A DNA stretch of 64,000 nt from Shinella fusca (GCF_014203155.1 NZ_JACHIK010000002.1:372001-436000); one strand, 5' to 3'. Shown: positions 15,440 to 25,086, counted from the stretch's first letter. Notes: generated from the letters alone by a model not told the origin. Made by a program: numbers and translations.

Positions 15440-16252
15440 ATGGAAACACTTAGCGTCAGGAATATCAGTCTGACCTATCCGGGCCTTTACTCGGACCAGG
15501 CGGTGATCGCCCTGAAGGGGGTCAATCTGACCATCAGGAGCGGCGATTTCGTCGTCGCGCTCGGCGCTTCGGGCTGCGGGAAGACGACGCTGCTCAACCT
15601 GATGGCAGGCTTCATGGCCCCCTCGGAAGGCGACATCACGCTCGGCAACCACCAGGTCATCGGCCCCGGTGCCGAGCGCGGCGTGGTTTTTCAGAAGCAC
15701 GCCCTGCTGCCCTGGCTCAACGTCATCGAGAACACCGAATTCGGCCTGAAGCTGCGCGGCGTCGACAAGGCGACGCGGCGGGAGCTGGCCACCAGGAACC
15801 TCGCCCTCGTGGGACTTCAGGATTTCCACCGCCACATGATCTACCATCTTTCGGGCGGCATGCAGCAGCGCGTGGGCATCGCGCGGGCGCTGACCTGCGA
15901 CCCCGCCATGCTCCTGATGGACGAGCCGATGGCCGCGCTCGACGCCCTGACGCGCGAGACCATCCAGGAACTGCTCCTGAAGGTGTGGCAGCTCACCAAC
16001 AAGATGTTCTTCTTCATCACCCACAGCGTGGAGGAAGCGCTGTTCCTCGGCTCGCGGCTCATCGTCATGTCGCCGCGCCCCGGCCGCATCACCCACACCT
16101 ACGAGCTCGACTTCAACCGCCGCTTCCTTGCCGAGGGCAATGCCCGGGCGATCAAGTCGAGCCCGGAATTCATCCGCATGCGCGAGGAAGTGCTCGGCAT
16201 CATCTATGGCGACGAACGTGAATCCGGCAACCCGGAGGTGGCCCATGCTTGA
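15440..16252 (+). CDS. tauB: Taurine ABC transporter ATP-binding protein
   Basis: A 270-residue ABC ATPase. Walker A is GASGCGKTT (residues 42-50), the signature LSGGMQQRVGIARAL, Walker B LLMDEPMAALDA, and the switch histidine lies in FFITHSVEEALFL. These match the nitrate/sulfonate/taurine (SsuB/TauB) subfamily. GGGAGGCATTTCTC precedes the ATG. It energises taurine uptake with TauC, whose start overlaps its stop by 8 nt. Confidence 0.93.
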   Translation: METLSVRNISLTYPGLYSDQAVIALKGVNLTIRSGDFVVALGASGCGKTTLLNLMAGFMAPSEGDITLGNHQVIGPGAERGVVFQKHALLPWLNVIENTEFGLKLRGVDKATRRELATRNLALVGLQDFHRHMIYHLSGGMQQRVGIARALTCDPAMLLMDEPMAALDALTRETIQELLLKVWQLTNKMFFFITHSVEEALFLGSRLIVMSPRPGRITHTYELDFNRRFLAEGNARAIKSSPEFIRMREEVLGIIYGDERESGNPEVAHA

Positions 16253-17072
16253 GAGAGTGAACAGGACCCGTTCGGTCAGGCCCGGCAAGATCTTCGGCGC
16301 CCCCGGCGACGGGAACAGCGGCTTCATCAGCCTCCTCACGGCCCTCGTGCTCGTCGCGCTCTGGTTCCTCGTGACGGAATCCGGCTGGGTCAAACCGCTG
16401 TTCCTGCCTTCTCCGCTCGCGGTCTGGGACAAGTTCATGCTGGCGCTGACGGAGGGTGTCTCGAACTCCACGCTGACGCAGCATACCCTCGCCAGCCTCA
16501 CCCGCGTCTTCGGGGCCTTCCTGCTGGCGCTGGTGACGGCGGTGCCGATCGGCATCCTGATGGGGGTCAACCGCATCGTGCGCGGCCTCTTCGATCCGAT
16601 CATCGAATTCTACCGCCCGCTGCCGCCGCTCGCCTACCTGCCGCTCGTCATCATCTGGCTCGGCATCGGCGAATTCCCGAAGGTGTTCCTCATCTATCTG
16701 GCGATCTTCGCGCCGATGGCGATCGCCGCAAGGGCAGGGGTGCGTTCGGTCTCCACGGAGCAGATCCATGCGGCCTATGCGATGGGCGCCACCCGCGGCC
16801 AGGTCATCGGCCAGGTGATCATGAAGGCGGCCCTGCCGGAAATCTTCACCGGCATGCGCATCGGCATCGGCGTCGGCTGGACGACGCTGGTGGCGGCCGA
16901 AATGGTCGCGGCGAACCGAGGCCTCGGCTTCATGGTCCTCAACGCGGCCGAGAACCTCGAAAGCGACACGGTGATCATGGGCATCTTCATCATCGGCATC
17001 TTCGCCTTCGCCTTCGACCTTCTGATCCGCTACCTCGAAAAGGTGCTGATCCCCTGGAAGGGGCGCATCTAG
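16245..17072 (+). CDS. tauC: Taurine ABC transporter permease
   Basis: A 275-residue inner-membrane permease of the SsuC/TauC type with about six membrane helices and the EAA loop (ARAGVRSVSTEQIHAAYAMG followed by ATRGQVIGQVIMKAALPEIF). The ATG at 16245 lies inside the end of tauB and has GGAGGTGG 3 nt upstream; the frame is open further left but only as an overlap with tauB. It completes the high-affinity taurine importer. Confidence 0.92.
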   Translation: MLERVNRTRSVRPGKIFGAPGDGNSGFISLLTALVLVALWFLVTESGWVKPLFLPSPLAVWDKFMLALTEGVSNSTLTQHTLASLTRVFGAFLLALVTAVPIGILMGVNRIVRGLFDPIIEFYRPLPPLAYLPLVIIWLGIGEFPKVFLIYLAIFAPMAIAARAGVRSVSTEQIHAAYAMGATRGQVIGQVIMKAALPEIFTGMRIGIGVGWTTLVAAEMVAANRGLGFMVLNAAENLESDTVIMGIFIIGIFAFAFDLLIRYLEKVLIPWKGRI

Positions 17073-17179
17073 CCCGGCAACCGACCCGACACTCCATTCG
17101 CATCCGGCCTGGCGGCCTTTGAAGACGGCGTTTGCCGTCGACGGCGAAGCCATGCCTTTCGACACCAAAGGACAGGACC

Positions 17180-17566
17180 ATGACACTCTCTGCAACCGAT
17201 CTCAAAAGTCTGTTCGATGCCTTCAACCGGCATGACATCGACGGGGTCATGCGCTTCTTCGCGGAGGATTGCATCTTCAACGCCGTCGGCGGGCCGGAGG
17301 TCTACGGCACGCGGATCACCGGGCGAGCGGCGATCGCGGAGGCGTTCAGCGGCGTGTGGACGGCGATGCCGGATGCCGAATGGGGCGACCACAGCCACTT
17401 CGTCGACGGCGACCGGGGTGTCTCGGAATGGACCTTCTCCGGCACGGCCGCCGACGGCAGCCGCATCGTGGCGGAGGGCTGCGACCTCTTCACCTTCCGC
17501 GACGGAAAGATCGTCCGCAAGCAGGCCTTCCGGAAGAACCGGCCGGTCCTGCCGCCGCGCTACTAG
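17180..17566 (+). CDS. tauX: SnoaL/NTF2-like protein, probable taurine dehydrogenase small subunit TauX
   Basis: A 128-residue NTF2-fold (SnoaL-like) protein: SLFDAFNRHDIDGVMRFFAE, VYGTRITGRAAIAEAF and EGCDLFTFRDGKIVRKQAF are the usual helix and sheet motifs. AGGACAGGACC precedes the ATG at 17180; the longer frame from 17132 lacks such a site. It is 15 nt upstream of a FAD oxidoreductase between tauABC and xsc, the place of tauXY in Paracoccus-type loci, where TauX is the small subunit of taurine dehydrogenase. The assignment rests on context and size. Confidence 0.72.
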   Translation: MTLSATDLKSLFDAFNRHDIDGVMRFFAEDCIFNAVGGPEVYGTRITGRAAIAEAFSGVWTAMPDAEWGDHSHFVDGDRGVSEWTFSGTAADGSRIVAEGCDLFTFRDGKIVRKQAFRKNRPVLPPRY

Positions 17567-17581
17567 GCTGGGAGCAAGGCC

Positions 17582-18982
17582 ATGCAGCAGCACACCACCT
17601 CCCTCAAGGCCGGCCGGGAACCGTTCGATCCCGCCTACGATCCCGAACATGCGGCAAGCCCCGGCACCGGCAAGGACTATGCGCCCACCTACTGGATCGG
17701 CACCGCCGGTCCCGAGCCGGAGGACGACGGGCCGGTGACGGGCGACATGGATGTCGACGTCGCCATCATCGGCTCGGGCTATACCGGCCTTTCCTGCGCC
17801 ATCCACCTTGCCCGCGAGCACGGCATCAAGGCGACGGTGCTGGAGGCGAACGGCGTCGCTTGGGGATGCAGCACCCGCAACGGCGGGCAGGCGCAGATTT
17901 CCGCGGGCCGCCTGAAGCGCTCGCAATGGATCGCCCGCTGGGGCGTCGACGTCGCCCGCAAGCTGCATGCCGAGATATCCGAGGGCTTCGACCTCTTCCG
18001 CTCGCTCATCCGCGAGCCGGAGATTGACTGCGACCCGCAGGACGGCGGCCACCTCTACATCGCCCACCGCGACAAGGTCCTGCCCGCGCTCGAAAGCGAG
18101 GTGCGCGTCCTCAACGATACCTTCGGCTACCGCGCCCGCATGGTCTCGCGCGGCGAGGTCCACAGCGACTTCGTGCGCGACGAGGAGGCGCGCGGGGCGA
18201 TGTACGAGCCGGACGGCATGGGCATCCACGCCGCCAAGCTTGCCTTCGGCTACCTGAAGCTCGCCCGCCGCCTCGGCGCGAAAGTGCATACGTCGAGCCC
18301 CGTGCTCGATTGCAAGGCGAAGGGCGGCATGCACTACCTGACGACGCCGGGCGGCACGGTTCGCGCCCGCATCGTCTGCATCGCGACGGCCGGCTACACC
18401 TCCGCCGGGATGAGCGCGCTGACCAGCCGGCGGCTGATGCCGATCCTGTCTAACTCGGTCGTCACGCGGGTGCTGACGGACGGCGAGCGCGACGCGCTGA
18501 ACTTCAAGGCGCGCATTCCGCTCACCGACACACGCACGCTGCGCCACTACTACCGCATGCTGCCCGACGGACGCGTGCAGATCGGCAGCCGCAGCGCCAT
18601 CACCGGGCGCGACGCGCCCAACCCGAAGCACCTGGCGCTGCTGCTCGACGGCCTCTACCGCAAGTTCCCGGTCCTGCGCGGCATCGAGATTGATTATTCC
18701 TGGTGGGGCTGGGTGGATGTCAGCCACGACATGATGCCCCGCATCTTCCAGCCGGACCCGTCCCAGAAGCTGTTCTACGCCATGGGCTACGGCGGCAACG
18801 GCGTCATGTACTCGGCCCAGGCCGGACGTCGCATGGCGCAGATGGTCGCCGGCAAGGGCGCCGGGCTCGACCTTCCCATCTTCACCTCGCCGCTGCCGAG
18901 CCACGGCCTCCTGACGCCGTTCCGCCGGCTCGGCCAATGGGGGATGTACCGCTGGTACTACCTCCGCGACGAAATCCTCTGA
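17582..18982 (+). CDS. tauY: FAD-dependent oxidoreductase, probable taurine dehydrogenase large subunit TauY
   Basis: A 466-residue DAO-family flavoprotein. The dinucleotide site VDVAIIGSGYTGLSCAIHLA (about residues 58-78) is followed by TRNGGQAQISAGRLKRSQW, typical of GlpD/DadA-like amine oxidoreductases; the C-terminal FYAMGYGGNGVMYSAQAG closes the FAD site. Between tauX and xsc it most likely oxidises taurine to sulfoacetaldehyde and ammonia, passing electrons to the respiratory chain. No pyruvate aminotransferase (Tpa) is present in the locus, which supports the dehydrogenase route. Confidence 0.8.
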   Translation: MQQHTTSLKAGREPFDPAYDPEHAASPGTGKDYAPTYWIGTAGPEPEDDGPVTGDMDVDVAIIGSGYTGLSCAIHLAREHGIKATVLEANGVAWGCSTRNGGQAQISAGRLKRSQWIARWGVDVARKLHAEISEGFDLFRSLIREPEIDCDPQDGGHLYIAHRDKVLPALESEVRVLNDTFGYRARMVSRGEVHSDFVRDEEARGAMYEPDGMGIHAAKLAFGYLKLARRLGAKVHTSSPVLDCKAKGGMHYLTTPGGTVRARIVCIATAGYTSAGMSALTSRRLMPILSNSVVTRVLTDGERDALNFKARIPLTDTRTLRHYYRMLPDGRVQIGSRSAITGRDAPNPKHLALLLDGLYRKFPVLRGIEIDYSWWGWVDVSHDMMPRIFQPDPSQKLFYAMGYGGNGVMYSAQAGRRMAQMVAGKGAGLDLPIFTSPLPSHGLLTPFRRLGQWGMYRWYYLRDEIL

Positions 18983-19025
18983 CCGCCCGAAACACCGATC
19001 AATTCCGCAAGGAAAGGAAGCAGCC

Positions 19026-20801
19026 ATGAAAATGACCACCGAGGAAGCCTTCGTCAAAGTTCTCCAGATGCATGGGCTCGAACATGCCTTCGGCATCATC
19101 GGCTCGGCCATGATGCCGGTGTCGGACCTCTTCCCGAAGGCCGGCATCACGTTCTGGGACTGCGCCCACGAGACCAATGCCGGCATGATGGCGGACGGCT
19201 TCAGCCGTGCGACCGGCACCATGTCCATCGCCATCGGCCAGAACGGCCCGGGCGTCACCGGCTTCATCACCGCCATCAAGACCGCCTACTGGAACCACAC
19301 GCCGCTCCTCATGGTCACGCCCCAGGCGGCCAACAAGACCATCGGGCAGGGCGGCTTCCAGGAAGTCGACCAGATGGCGATGTTCAAGGAGATGGTCTGC
19401 TACCAGGAAGAGGTGCGCGATCCCTCGCGCATTCCCGAAGTGCTGAACCGCGTCATCGAGAAGGCCTGGCGCGGCTGCGCCCCGGCGCAGATCAATATCC
19501 CGCGCGACTACTGGACCCAGGTGATCGACGTCGACCTGCCGGCCATCGTGCGCTTCGAGCGCCCGTCCGGTGGCCCGCAGGCGATCGCCGAGGCGGCAAA
19601 GCTCCTCTCGGAGGCGAAGTTCCCGGTCATCCTCAACGGCGCCGGCGTCGTCATCGGCGGTGCCATCGGTGAATCCATGGCGCTCGCCGAACGGCTCGAC
19701 GCCCCGGTCTGCTGCGGCTACCAGCACAACGACGCCTTCCCCGGCAGCCATCGCCTCTCGGTCGGCCCGCTCGGCTACAACGGCTCGAAGGCGGCGATGG
19801 AGCTCATCTCCCGCGCCGATGTGGTGCTGGCGCTCGGCACCCGGCTCAATCCGTTCTCGACGCTGCCGGGCTACGGCATCGACTACTGGCCGAAGAACGC
19901 CGCGATCATCCAGGTCGACATCAACCCGGACCGCATCGGCCTCACCAAGAAGGTGACGGTCGGTATCTGCGGCGACGCCAGGCAGGTCGCCGGCCAGATC
20001 CTCGAGCAGCTTTCGCCCTCGGCGGGCGATGCCGGCCGCGAGGAGCGCAAGGCGGCGGTCCACCAGACCCGCTCGGCCTGGCAGCAGCAGCTCTCCTCCA
20101 TGGATCATGAGGACGACGACCCGGGCACCGAATGGAACGAGGGCGCGCGCAACCGCGAGCCGAACCGCATGTCGCCGCGCCAGGCCTGGCGGGCGATCCA
20201 GGCGGCGCTGCCGAAGGAGGCGATCGTCTCCACCGACATCGGCAACAACTGCGCCATCGGCAACGCCTACCCGACCTTCGAGGAGGGGCGCAAATACCTC
20301 GCGCCGGGCATGTTCGGCCCCTGCGGCTACGGCTTCCCCTCCATCGTCGGCGCGAAGATCGGCTGCCCGGACGTGCCGGTGGTCGGCTTTGCCGGCGACG
20401 GCGCCTTCGGCATCTCGATGAACGAAATGGGTTCCATCGGCCGCAAGGGCTGGCCGGCGATCACCATGGTGATCTTCCGCAACTACCAGTGGGGTGCGGA
20501 AAAGCGCAACACGACGCTCTGGTATTCCAACAACTTCGTCGGCACGGAGCTGAACCCCAACCTCAGCTACGCGAAGGTCGCCGAGGGCTGCGGCCTGAAG
20601 GGCGTCGCCGTCGACACGCCCGCAGGCCTTACCGAGGCGCTCTCCACCGCGATCGAGGACCAGAAACGCGGCGTGACGACCTTCGTGGAGGTCATCCTGA
20701 ACCAGGAGCTCGGCGAGCCTTTCCGGCGCGATGCGATGAAGAAGCCGGTGCCGGTCGCCGGCATCGATCCCGCCGACATGCGCCCGCAGCAGCGCGCCTG
20801 A
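19026..20801 (+). CDS. xsc: Sulfoacetaldehyde acetyltransferase
   Basis: A 591-residue thiamine diphosphate enzyme. The N-terminal catalytic glutamate lies in CAHETNAGMMADGFSRATG; the TPP/Mg site is GFAGDGAFGISMNEMGSIGR followed by NYQWGAEKRNTT. NGAGVVIGGAIGESMALAER is in the central domain. Xsc cleaves sulfoacetaldehyde with phosphate to acetyl phosphate and sulfite in the cytoplasm. GGAAAGGAAGCAGCC precedes the ATG. It lies between the taurine dehydrogenase pair and genes for sulfite export and Pta, which matches the pathway order. Confidence 0.95.
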   Translation: MKMTTEEAFVKVLQMHGLEHAFGIIGSAMMPVSDLFPKAGITFWDCAHETNAGMMADGFSRATGTMSIAIGQNGPGVTGFITAIKTAYWNHTPLLMVTPQAANKTIGQGGFQEVDQMAMFKEMVCYQEEVRDPSRIPEVLNRVIEKAWRGCAPAQINIPRDYWTQVIDVDLPAIVRFERPSGGPQAIAEAAKLLSEAKFPVILNGAGVVIGGAIGESMALAERLDAPVCCGYQHNDAFPGSHRLSVGPLGYNGSKAAMELISRADVVLALGTRLNPFSTLPGYGIDYWPKNAAIIQVDINPDRIGLTKKVTVGICGDARQVAGQILEQLSPSAGDAGREERKAAVHQTRSAWQQQLSSMDHEDDDPGTEWNEGARNREPNRMSPRQAWRAIQAALPKEAIVSTDIGNNCAIGNAYPTFEEGRKYLAPGMFGPCGYGFPSIVGAKIGCPDVPVVGFAGDGAFGISMNEMGSIGRKGWPAITMVIFRNYQWGAEKRNTTLWYSNNFVGTELNPNLSYAKVAEGCGLKGVAVDTPAGLTEALSTAIEDQKRGVTTFVEVILNQELGEPFRRDAMKKPVPVAGIDPADMRPQQRA

Positions 20802-20817
20802 TTTCCCAAGACGCGAC

Positions 20818-20841
20818 GCCCGCCCGGACGATCGGGCGGGC
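20818..20841 (+). terminator. Perfect hairpin between xsc and the sulfite-exporter gene
   Basis: GCCCGCCCG (20818-20826) and CGGGCGGGC (20833-20841) pair perfectly around a 6-nt loop. There is no U run, so partial termination or 3'-end protection of xsc mRNA is more likely than full stop. Confidence 0.5.
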
Positions 20842-20871
20842 AAGGCTTTCCCACGCGACCGGAACGACACC

Positions 20872-21909
20872 ATGACCTTCGCCGCTTCTGTCCAAGACCG
20901 CTTCCGGGGCGTGCCCTCGGGCTTTTTCACCTACTGGCCGGGCTTCGCCGTCGCTGCCGCCGTGGCGGTCGCCGCGCAGTTCCTGTCCGACCACTACGGC
21001 GCGCCGGCCATGCTGATGGCGCTGCTGCTCGGCATCGCCTTCCATTTCCTCTCGGAGGAAGGGCGCTGCGTCGCCGGCATCGATTTCTGCGCCAAGAAGG
21101 TGCTGCGGATCGGCGTGGCGCTGCTCGGCATGCGCATCAGCGTCGATCTTCTGATCGGGCTCGGCGCCAGCACCATCCTGCTGCTCGTCTCGGCCATCGC
21201 CGCCACCATCGGCTTCGGCCTGATCGCGGCGCGGCTGCTCGGCCGCGGCTGGCGGCTTGCGCTGCTGACCAGCGGCTCCGTCGCCATCTGCGGCGCCTCT
21301 GCCGCCATGGCGATTGCCGCCGTGCTGCCGAAGAACGAGTTCTCCGAGCGCAACCTCATTTTCACCGTGCTCTCGGTCACGGTGCTCTCCACCCTCGCCA
21401 TGATCGCCTACCCGATCCTCGCCCAGACGCTGGGGCTCGACGCACGGGCGACCGGCATCTTCTTCGGCGGCACGATCCACGACGTGGCGCAGGTCGTCGG
21501 CGCCGGCTTTTCCGTGTCGCCCGAGGCGGGCGAGACGGCGACGCTCGTCAAGCTCATCCGCGTCACCACGCTGGCGCCGGTGGTGCTCATCTTCTCGCTT
21601 GCCCTGCGCAACGTGCCGCAGCCGGAAGGCGAGACGGGCAAGCGCCCGCCGCTGCTGCCGGGCTTCGTCGTCGCCTTCCTCATCTTCGCCGCGCTCAACT
21701 CCTTGGGCCTCATCCCGGAAATGGCGGCCAAGGCCGGCACGGAGGCCTCGCGCTGGGCGCTGCTTGCCGGCATCGTCGCGGTCGGCATGCGCACCTCGCT
21801 GCGCCGCGTGCTGGATGTCGGGGGCGACGCCGTCGCGCTCGTCGTGGCCGAGACCGTCTTCATCGGCCTCTTCATCCTCGTCGGCATCCACTATCTGGGG
21901 CATGCGTGA
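20872..21909 (+). CDS. YeiH/UPF0324-type putative sulfate (sulfite) exporter
   Basis: A 345-residue membrane protein with about ten helices and the family's conserved segments FCAKKVLRIGVALLGMRISV, ALLTSGSVAICGASAAMA and GIFFGGTIHDVAQVVGAGF. The family (PF03601) is annotated as sulfate exporter, and members often occur in taurine and sulfonate loci. Here it sits between xsc and pta, so it probably exports the sulfite released by Xsc. Its stop overlaps the pta start. The substrate is inferred from context. Confidence 0.82.
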   Translation: MTFAASVQDRFRGVPSGFFTYWPGFAVAAAVAVAAQFLSDHYGAPAMLMALLLGIAFHFLSEEGRCVAGIDFCAKKVLRIGVALLGMRISVDLLIGLGASTILLLVSAIAATIGFGLIAARLLGRGWRLALLTSGSVAICGASAAMAIAAVLPKNEFSERNLIFTVLSVTVLSTLAMIAYPILAQTLGLDARATGIFFGGTIHDVAQVVGAGFSVSPEAGETATLVKLIRVTTLAPVVLIFSLALRNVPQPEGETGKRPPLLPGFVVAFLIFAALNSLGLIPEMAAKAGTEASRWALLAGIVAVGMRTSLRRVLDVGGDAVALVVAETVFIGLFILVGIHYLGHA

Positions 21910-22907
21910 TGAAGCCGCTGGACCGCATTCTCGAAACCGCGAAGGCTGCTCCCCGCCATATCGTGCTTGCCGAAGGCGAGGACCCGCGCATCGTCGAGGG
22001 CGCCGTGCGTGCGTCGCGCGCCGGCATTGCCCGCATCACCCTCGTCGGCGACCGCAAGGCGGTGGAGGCGCGGCTTGCCGCCGCGGGCGCGGAGCCGGGC
22101 GAGATCCACGTCGAGGATCCGGCGTCCTCGCCGCTGACGCCGGGCTTTGCCGCTGCCTACCACGCGCTGCGCCGGGGCAAGGGTGTCGACGAGGCCGCTG
22201 CGGGCGCAGCCGTCCGCTCGCCGCTCGTCTTTTCCGCCATGATGGTGCGGGAAGGCGAGGCGGATGGAACGGTCGGCGGGGCGGTCGCCACCACCGCCGA
22301 TACGGTGCGCGCCGCGCTCCAGGTGATCGGCCGCGCGCCGGACGCCGGCCTCGTGTCGAGCTTCTTCCTGATGATGCTCTGCGCCTCGCACCATGTGAAG
22401 AAGGGCGCCTTCGTCTTCGCCGATTGCGGGCTGGTGGTCGATCCCGATGCGGCCGGCCTTGCCGATATCGCCATCATGTCGGCGCGCTCCTACGAGGCGC
22501 TCGCCGGCAAGCCGGCGAAGGTGGCGATGCTCTCCTTCTCGACGGCCGGCAGCGCCGCCCACGAGCGCGTCTCCAAGGTGGTGGAGGCGACGCGCCTTGC
22601 CCATGCGGCGGCTCCCGACCTCGTCATCGACGGGGAATTGCAGTTCGACACCGCCTTCGTCGAGGCCGTCAGTGCCGCCAAGGCGCCGCAATCGGCCCTG
22701 CACGGCGAGGCGAACGTCTTCGTCTTTCCCAATCTCGATGCGGCGAACATCGGCTACAAGATCGCCCAGCGCATCGGCGGCGCGACGGCCATCGGCCCCA
22801 TATTGCAGGGCCTTGCAAAACCCGCCAACGACCTCTCGCGCGGCTGCAACGCCGACGATGTCTTCCATATGATCGCCGTCACGGTCGTCCAGGCGGCGAG
22901 CGGGTGA
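21906..22907 (+). CDS. pta: Phosphate acetyltransferase
   Basis: A 333-residue stand-alone Pta domain, the short form without an N-terminal DRTGG regulatory part. Motifs include RHIVLAEGEDPRIVEGAVRA, EADGTVGGAVATTADTVRAA, AMLSFSTAGSAAHERV and DGELQFDTAFV. It converts the acetyl phosphate from Xsc to acetyl-CoA. The GTG at 21906 and ATG at 21909 are equally possible starts; both overlap the exporter stop, so translation is coupled. Last gene of the taurine operon. Confidence 0.93.
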   Translation: MMKPLDRILETAKAAPRHIVLAEGEDPRIVEGAVRASRAGIARITLVGDRKAVEARLAAAGAEPGEIHVEDPASSPLTPGFAAAYHALRRGKGVDEAAAGAAVRSPLVFSAMMVREGEADGTVGGAVATTADTVRAALQVIGRAPDAGLVSSFFLMMLCASHHVKKGAFVFADCGLVVDPDAAGLADIAIMSARSYEALAGKPAKVAMLSFSTAGSAAHERVSKVVEATRLAHAAAPDLVIDGELQFDTAFVEAVSAAKAPQSALHGEANVFVFPNLDAANIGYKIAQRIGGATAIGPILQGLAKPANDLSRGCNADDVFHMIAVTVVQAASG

Positions 22908-22984
22908 GGGCCTAATACCCTGGGGTTATTGGCTTGCGGGCCATCTTCCCCGACCCTTCATGCCGTCATTCGGAGGAGGGGATC

Positions 22985-24316
22985 ATGACACAAACAATCA
23001 AACTCGACCGGACTCTTGGCCTGTGGTCCGTGGTGCTGTTCGGGCTGGCCTACATGACGCCGATGATCGTGTTCGGCACGTTCGGCGCCCTTGCGTCGGC
23101 GAGCGACGGCACGACGGCAATGGCGTATTTCATCGCGGCGCTCGCGATCTTCCTGACGGCGGTGAGCTACGGCATCATGGCCAAGGTCTACCCGGTCGCC
23201 GGGTCTGCCTATACCTATGCCCGCAAGTCGCTCAACCCCGGCGCGGGCTTCCTCGTCGGCTGGGCGGTGCTGCTCGACTATTTCTTCCTGCCGATGGTCA
23301 TCTGGCTGATCGGCGCGGCCTACCTGACCTCGGCCTTCCCGTCCGTGCCGGCCTGGCTGTGGATCGTCGGCTTCATCGTTTTGACGACGGCGGTGAACGT
23401 CATCGGCATCGCCTTTGCCAACCGGGTCAACATCGTGCTGATGCTGGTGCAGCTCACGGTGCTGGTCGTCTTCGTCGCGCTTGCCGCCCGCTATGTCGTC
23501 GCCATCAACGGGACCGGCGGCCTTGCATCCGTGCGGCCGTTCTTCGACGCCTCGGTGCCGTTCGGCGCGTCCGTCGCAGGCGCCGCCATCGCGGCCTATT
23601 CGTTCCTCGGCTTCGACGCCGTCTCGACGCTGACGGAGGAGACGCGCGAGCCGACCCGCACCATGCCGCGGGCGATCATGATCATCGCGGTGATCGGCGG
23701 CCTCATCTTCACGGGCGCGGCCTATATCACGCAGCTTGCCCATCCGGGCGGCGAATTCGCCTCGGTCGATGCGGCCGCGTCGGAAATCGCGCTGATGATC
23801 GGCGGCGATCTCTTCGTGACGGTCTTCCTGGCAACGCTCGTGGTGGCGCAGTTCACCTCCGGCCTTGCCGCGCAGGCGAGCGTCGGCCGGCTGCTCTTCG
23901 CCATGGGCCGCGACGGCGTGCTGCCGGCCGGTATCTTCGGCAAGCTGCATGAGAAATGGCGCACGCCCGTTCTCAACCTCGTGCTCGTCGGCATCGTCGG
24001 CCTGCTGGCGCTGACGCTCGATGTGACGACCTCGACGTCCTTCATCAACTTCGGCGCGTTCCTCGCCTTCACCGCGGTCAATGTCTCGGTGATCGCACTC
24101 TATCTCAAGGGCAATGCGATCGTGCGCCCGCTCGGGCCGGTCCTTGCGCTCGCCGTTCCGGCGGCCGGCGCGGTCTGCGACCTCTTCCTCCTGTGGAACC
24201 TCGACGGGAACGCCAAGCTTCTCGGCATCGTGTGGCTGGCGGTCGGCGTGGTCTATCTTGCCTATCTCACCCGCTTCTTCCGGCTTGCGCCGCCGGAAAT
24301 GGAGTTCGCCGAATGA
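22985..24316 (+). CDS. APC superfamily amino acid/polyamine permease
   Basis: A 443-residue permease with about twelve membrane helices. The opening GLWSVVLFGLAYMTPMIVFG and the helix 6 region GASVAGAAIAAYSFLGFDAV followed by TLTEETREP are characteristic of the amino acid-polyamine-organocation family, closest in style to PuuP/YhdG-like importers. GGAGGAGGGG stands just before the ATG at 22985. It lies downstream of pta but with a 77-nt gap, and upstream of a LuxR-type regulator and an amidase; an amine or amide nutrient would fit. Confidence 0.87.
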   Translation: MTQTIKLDRTLGLWSVVLFGLAYMTPMIVFGTFGALASASDGTTAMAYFIAALAIFLTAVSYGIMAKVYPVAGSAYTYARKSLNPGAGFLVGWAVLLDYFFLPMVIWLIGAAYLTSAFPSVPAWLWIVGFIVLTTAVNVIGIAFANRVNIVLMLVQLTVLVVFVALAARYVVAINGTGGLASVRPFFDASVPFGASVAGAAIAAYSFLGFDAVSTLTEETREPTRTMPRAIMIIAVIGGLIFTGAAYITQLAHPGGEFASVDAAASEIALMIGGDLFVTVFLATLVVAQFTSGLAAQASVGRLLFAMGRDGVLPAGIFGKLHEKWRTPVLNLVLVGIVGLLALTLDVTTSTSFINFGAFLAFTAVNVSVIALYLKGNAIVRPLGPVLALAVPAAGAVCDLFLLWNLDGNAKLLGIVWLAVGVVYLAYLTRFFRLAPPEMEFAE

Positions 24317-25086
24317 TCAGCGCCGGCTGAGGAACAGATGGAACAGCTCCGCCTGGCTGGAAATGGTGAGCTTGGCATAGGCCTGGCGGCGGTGGACCTT
24401 CACGGTGTTGGGCGAAAGGCCGAGCGTCGCGGCGATGGAATAGGTCGAGTGACCCTTGAGGATGAGGGTCACGATCTCCAGCTCCCGCTTGGAAAGCAGC
24501 GGGTGGCTGATCGTCGCGGCGGCATCCTCGCCCCCGGCCGGATCGAGCCGGGCATGCCAGTGCCGTTCGGCAAGCGCACGCACGACGGGCGCTGCACTTT
24601 CGAGGCGGACGATGTCGCGGCGCGAGAAGGCCGGCACCTCGCCCATGCGCGAAAGCGACAGCACCGCATCGGCATACCTCAGCTTCAGCACGAAGCCGAT
24701 CTCGTCGACAATGCCCGTCGCCTGGTAGTGGCGGCGGTAATATTCCGTCTCGGCGAAGCGGTCGGGCGCGAGTTTGCGCATGATGAGCATGCCGCCGGGC
24801 GGCGGATTGCGGACGGCATCGTAGAAGGATCGAGGATATAGGCGCCGGCGAGATAGTGGTCGACGATGGTAGTGCGGTCGCCGACGATGCGCTCGTTGTC
24901 GAGGTCGAAGGCCTTGCCGCCGGGCGCATAGGCAAAGCCGTTCATCATCTCGAAGGACACGAGCTGCCTCAGCGCGCGCTCCAGCGCCGCGGGAAAGCCG
25001 CTCTCGCCGAGCAGCGATACGGCCGCGGCAAGCCCCGCATTCCACTGGTCGATATAGCCGCCCGCCCCGTCCGAACCTGCCGCCAC
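24317..25086 (-). pseudogene. LuxR-type regulator broken by a single-base frameshift
   Basis: Two overlapping frames together make one LuxR-family protein of about 255 residues. The N-terminal part (GTG start at 25086 after AGGGGAAGGAAC; an ATG at 25137 is possible) runs to AGAYILDP. The continuation FYDAVRNPPPGGMLIMRKLA lies in another frame and ends in a GerE helix-turn-helix (SKRELEIVTLILKGHSTYSI, then LGLSPNTVKVHRRQAYAKL). One base is missing near 24826-24827, after GATCC on the coding strand. Both halves look otherwise intact, so this is a recent mutation or a sequencing error. Its neighbours suggest it controlled the permease or the amidase. Confidence 0.8.

Noticed and set aside
17069-19279. 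A 736-codon minus-strand frame across the taurine dehydrogenase genes
   Set aside because: Same GC-driven antisense effect; the plus strand carries clear NTF2-like, FAD-binding and Xsc motifs with good ribosome sites.
22912-22933. Imperfect hairpin after pta around CCTAATACCCTGGGG
   Set aside because: The stem is short and mismatched and lacks a U tract; it is not strong enough to call a terminator.
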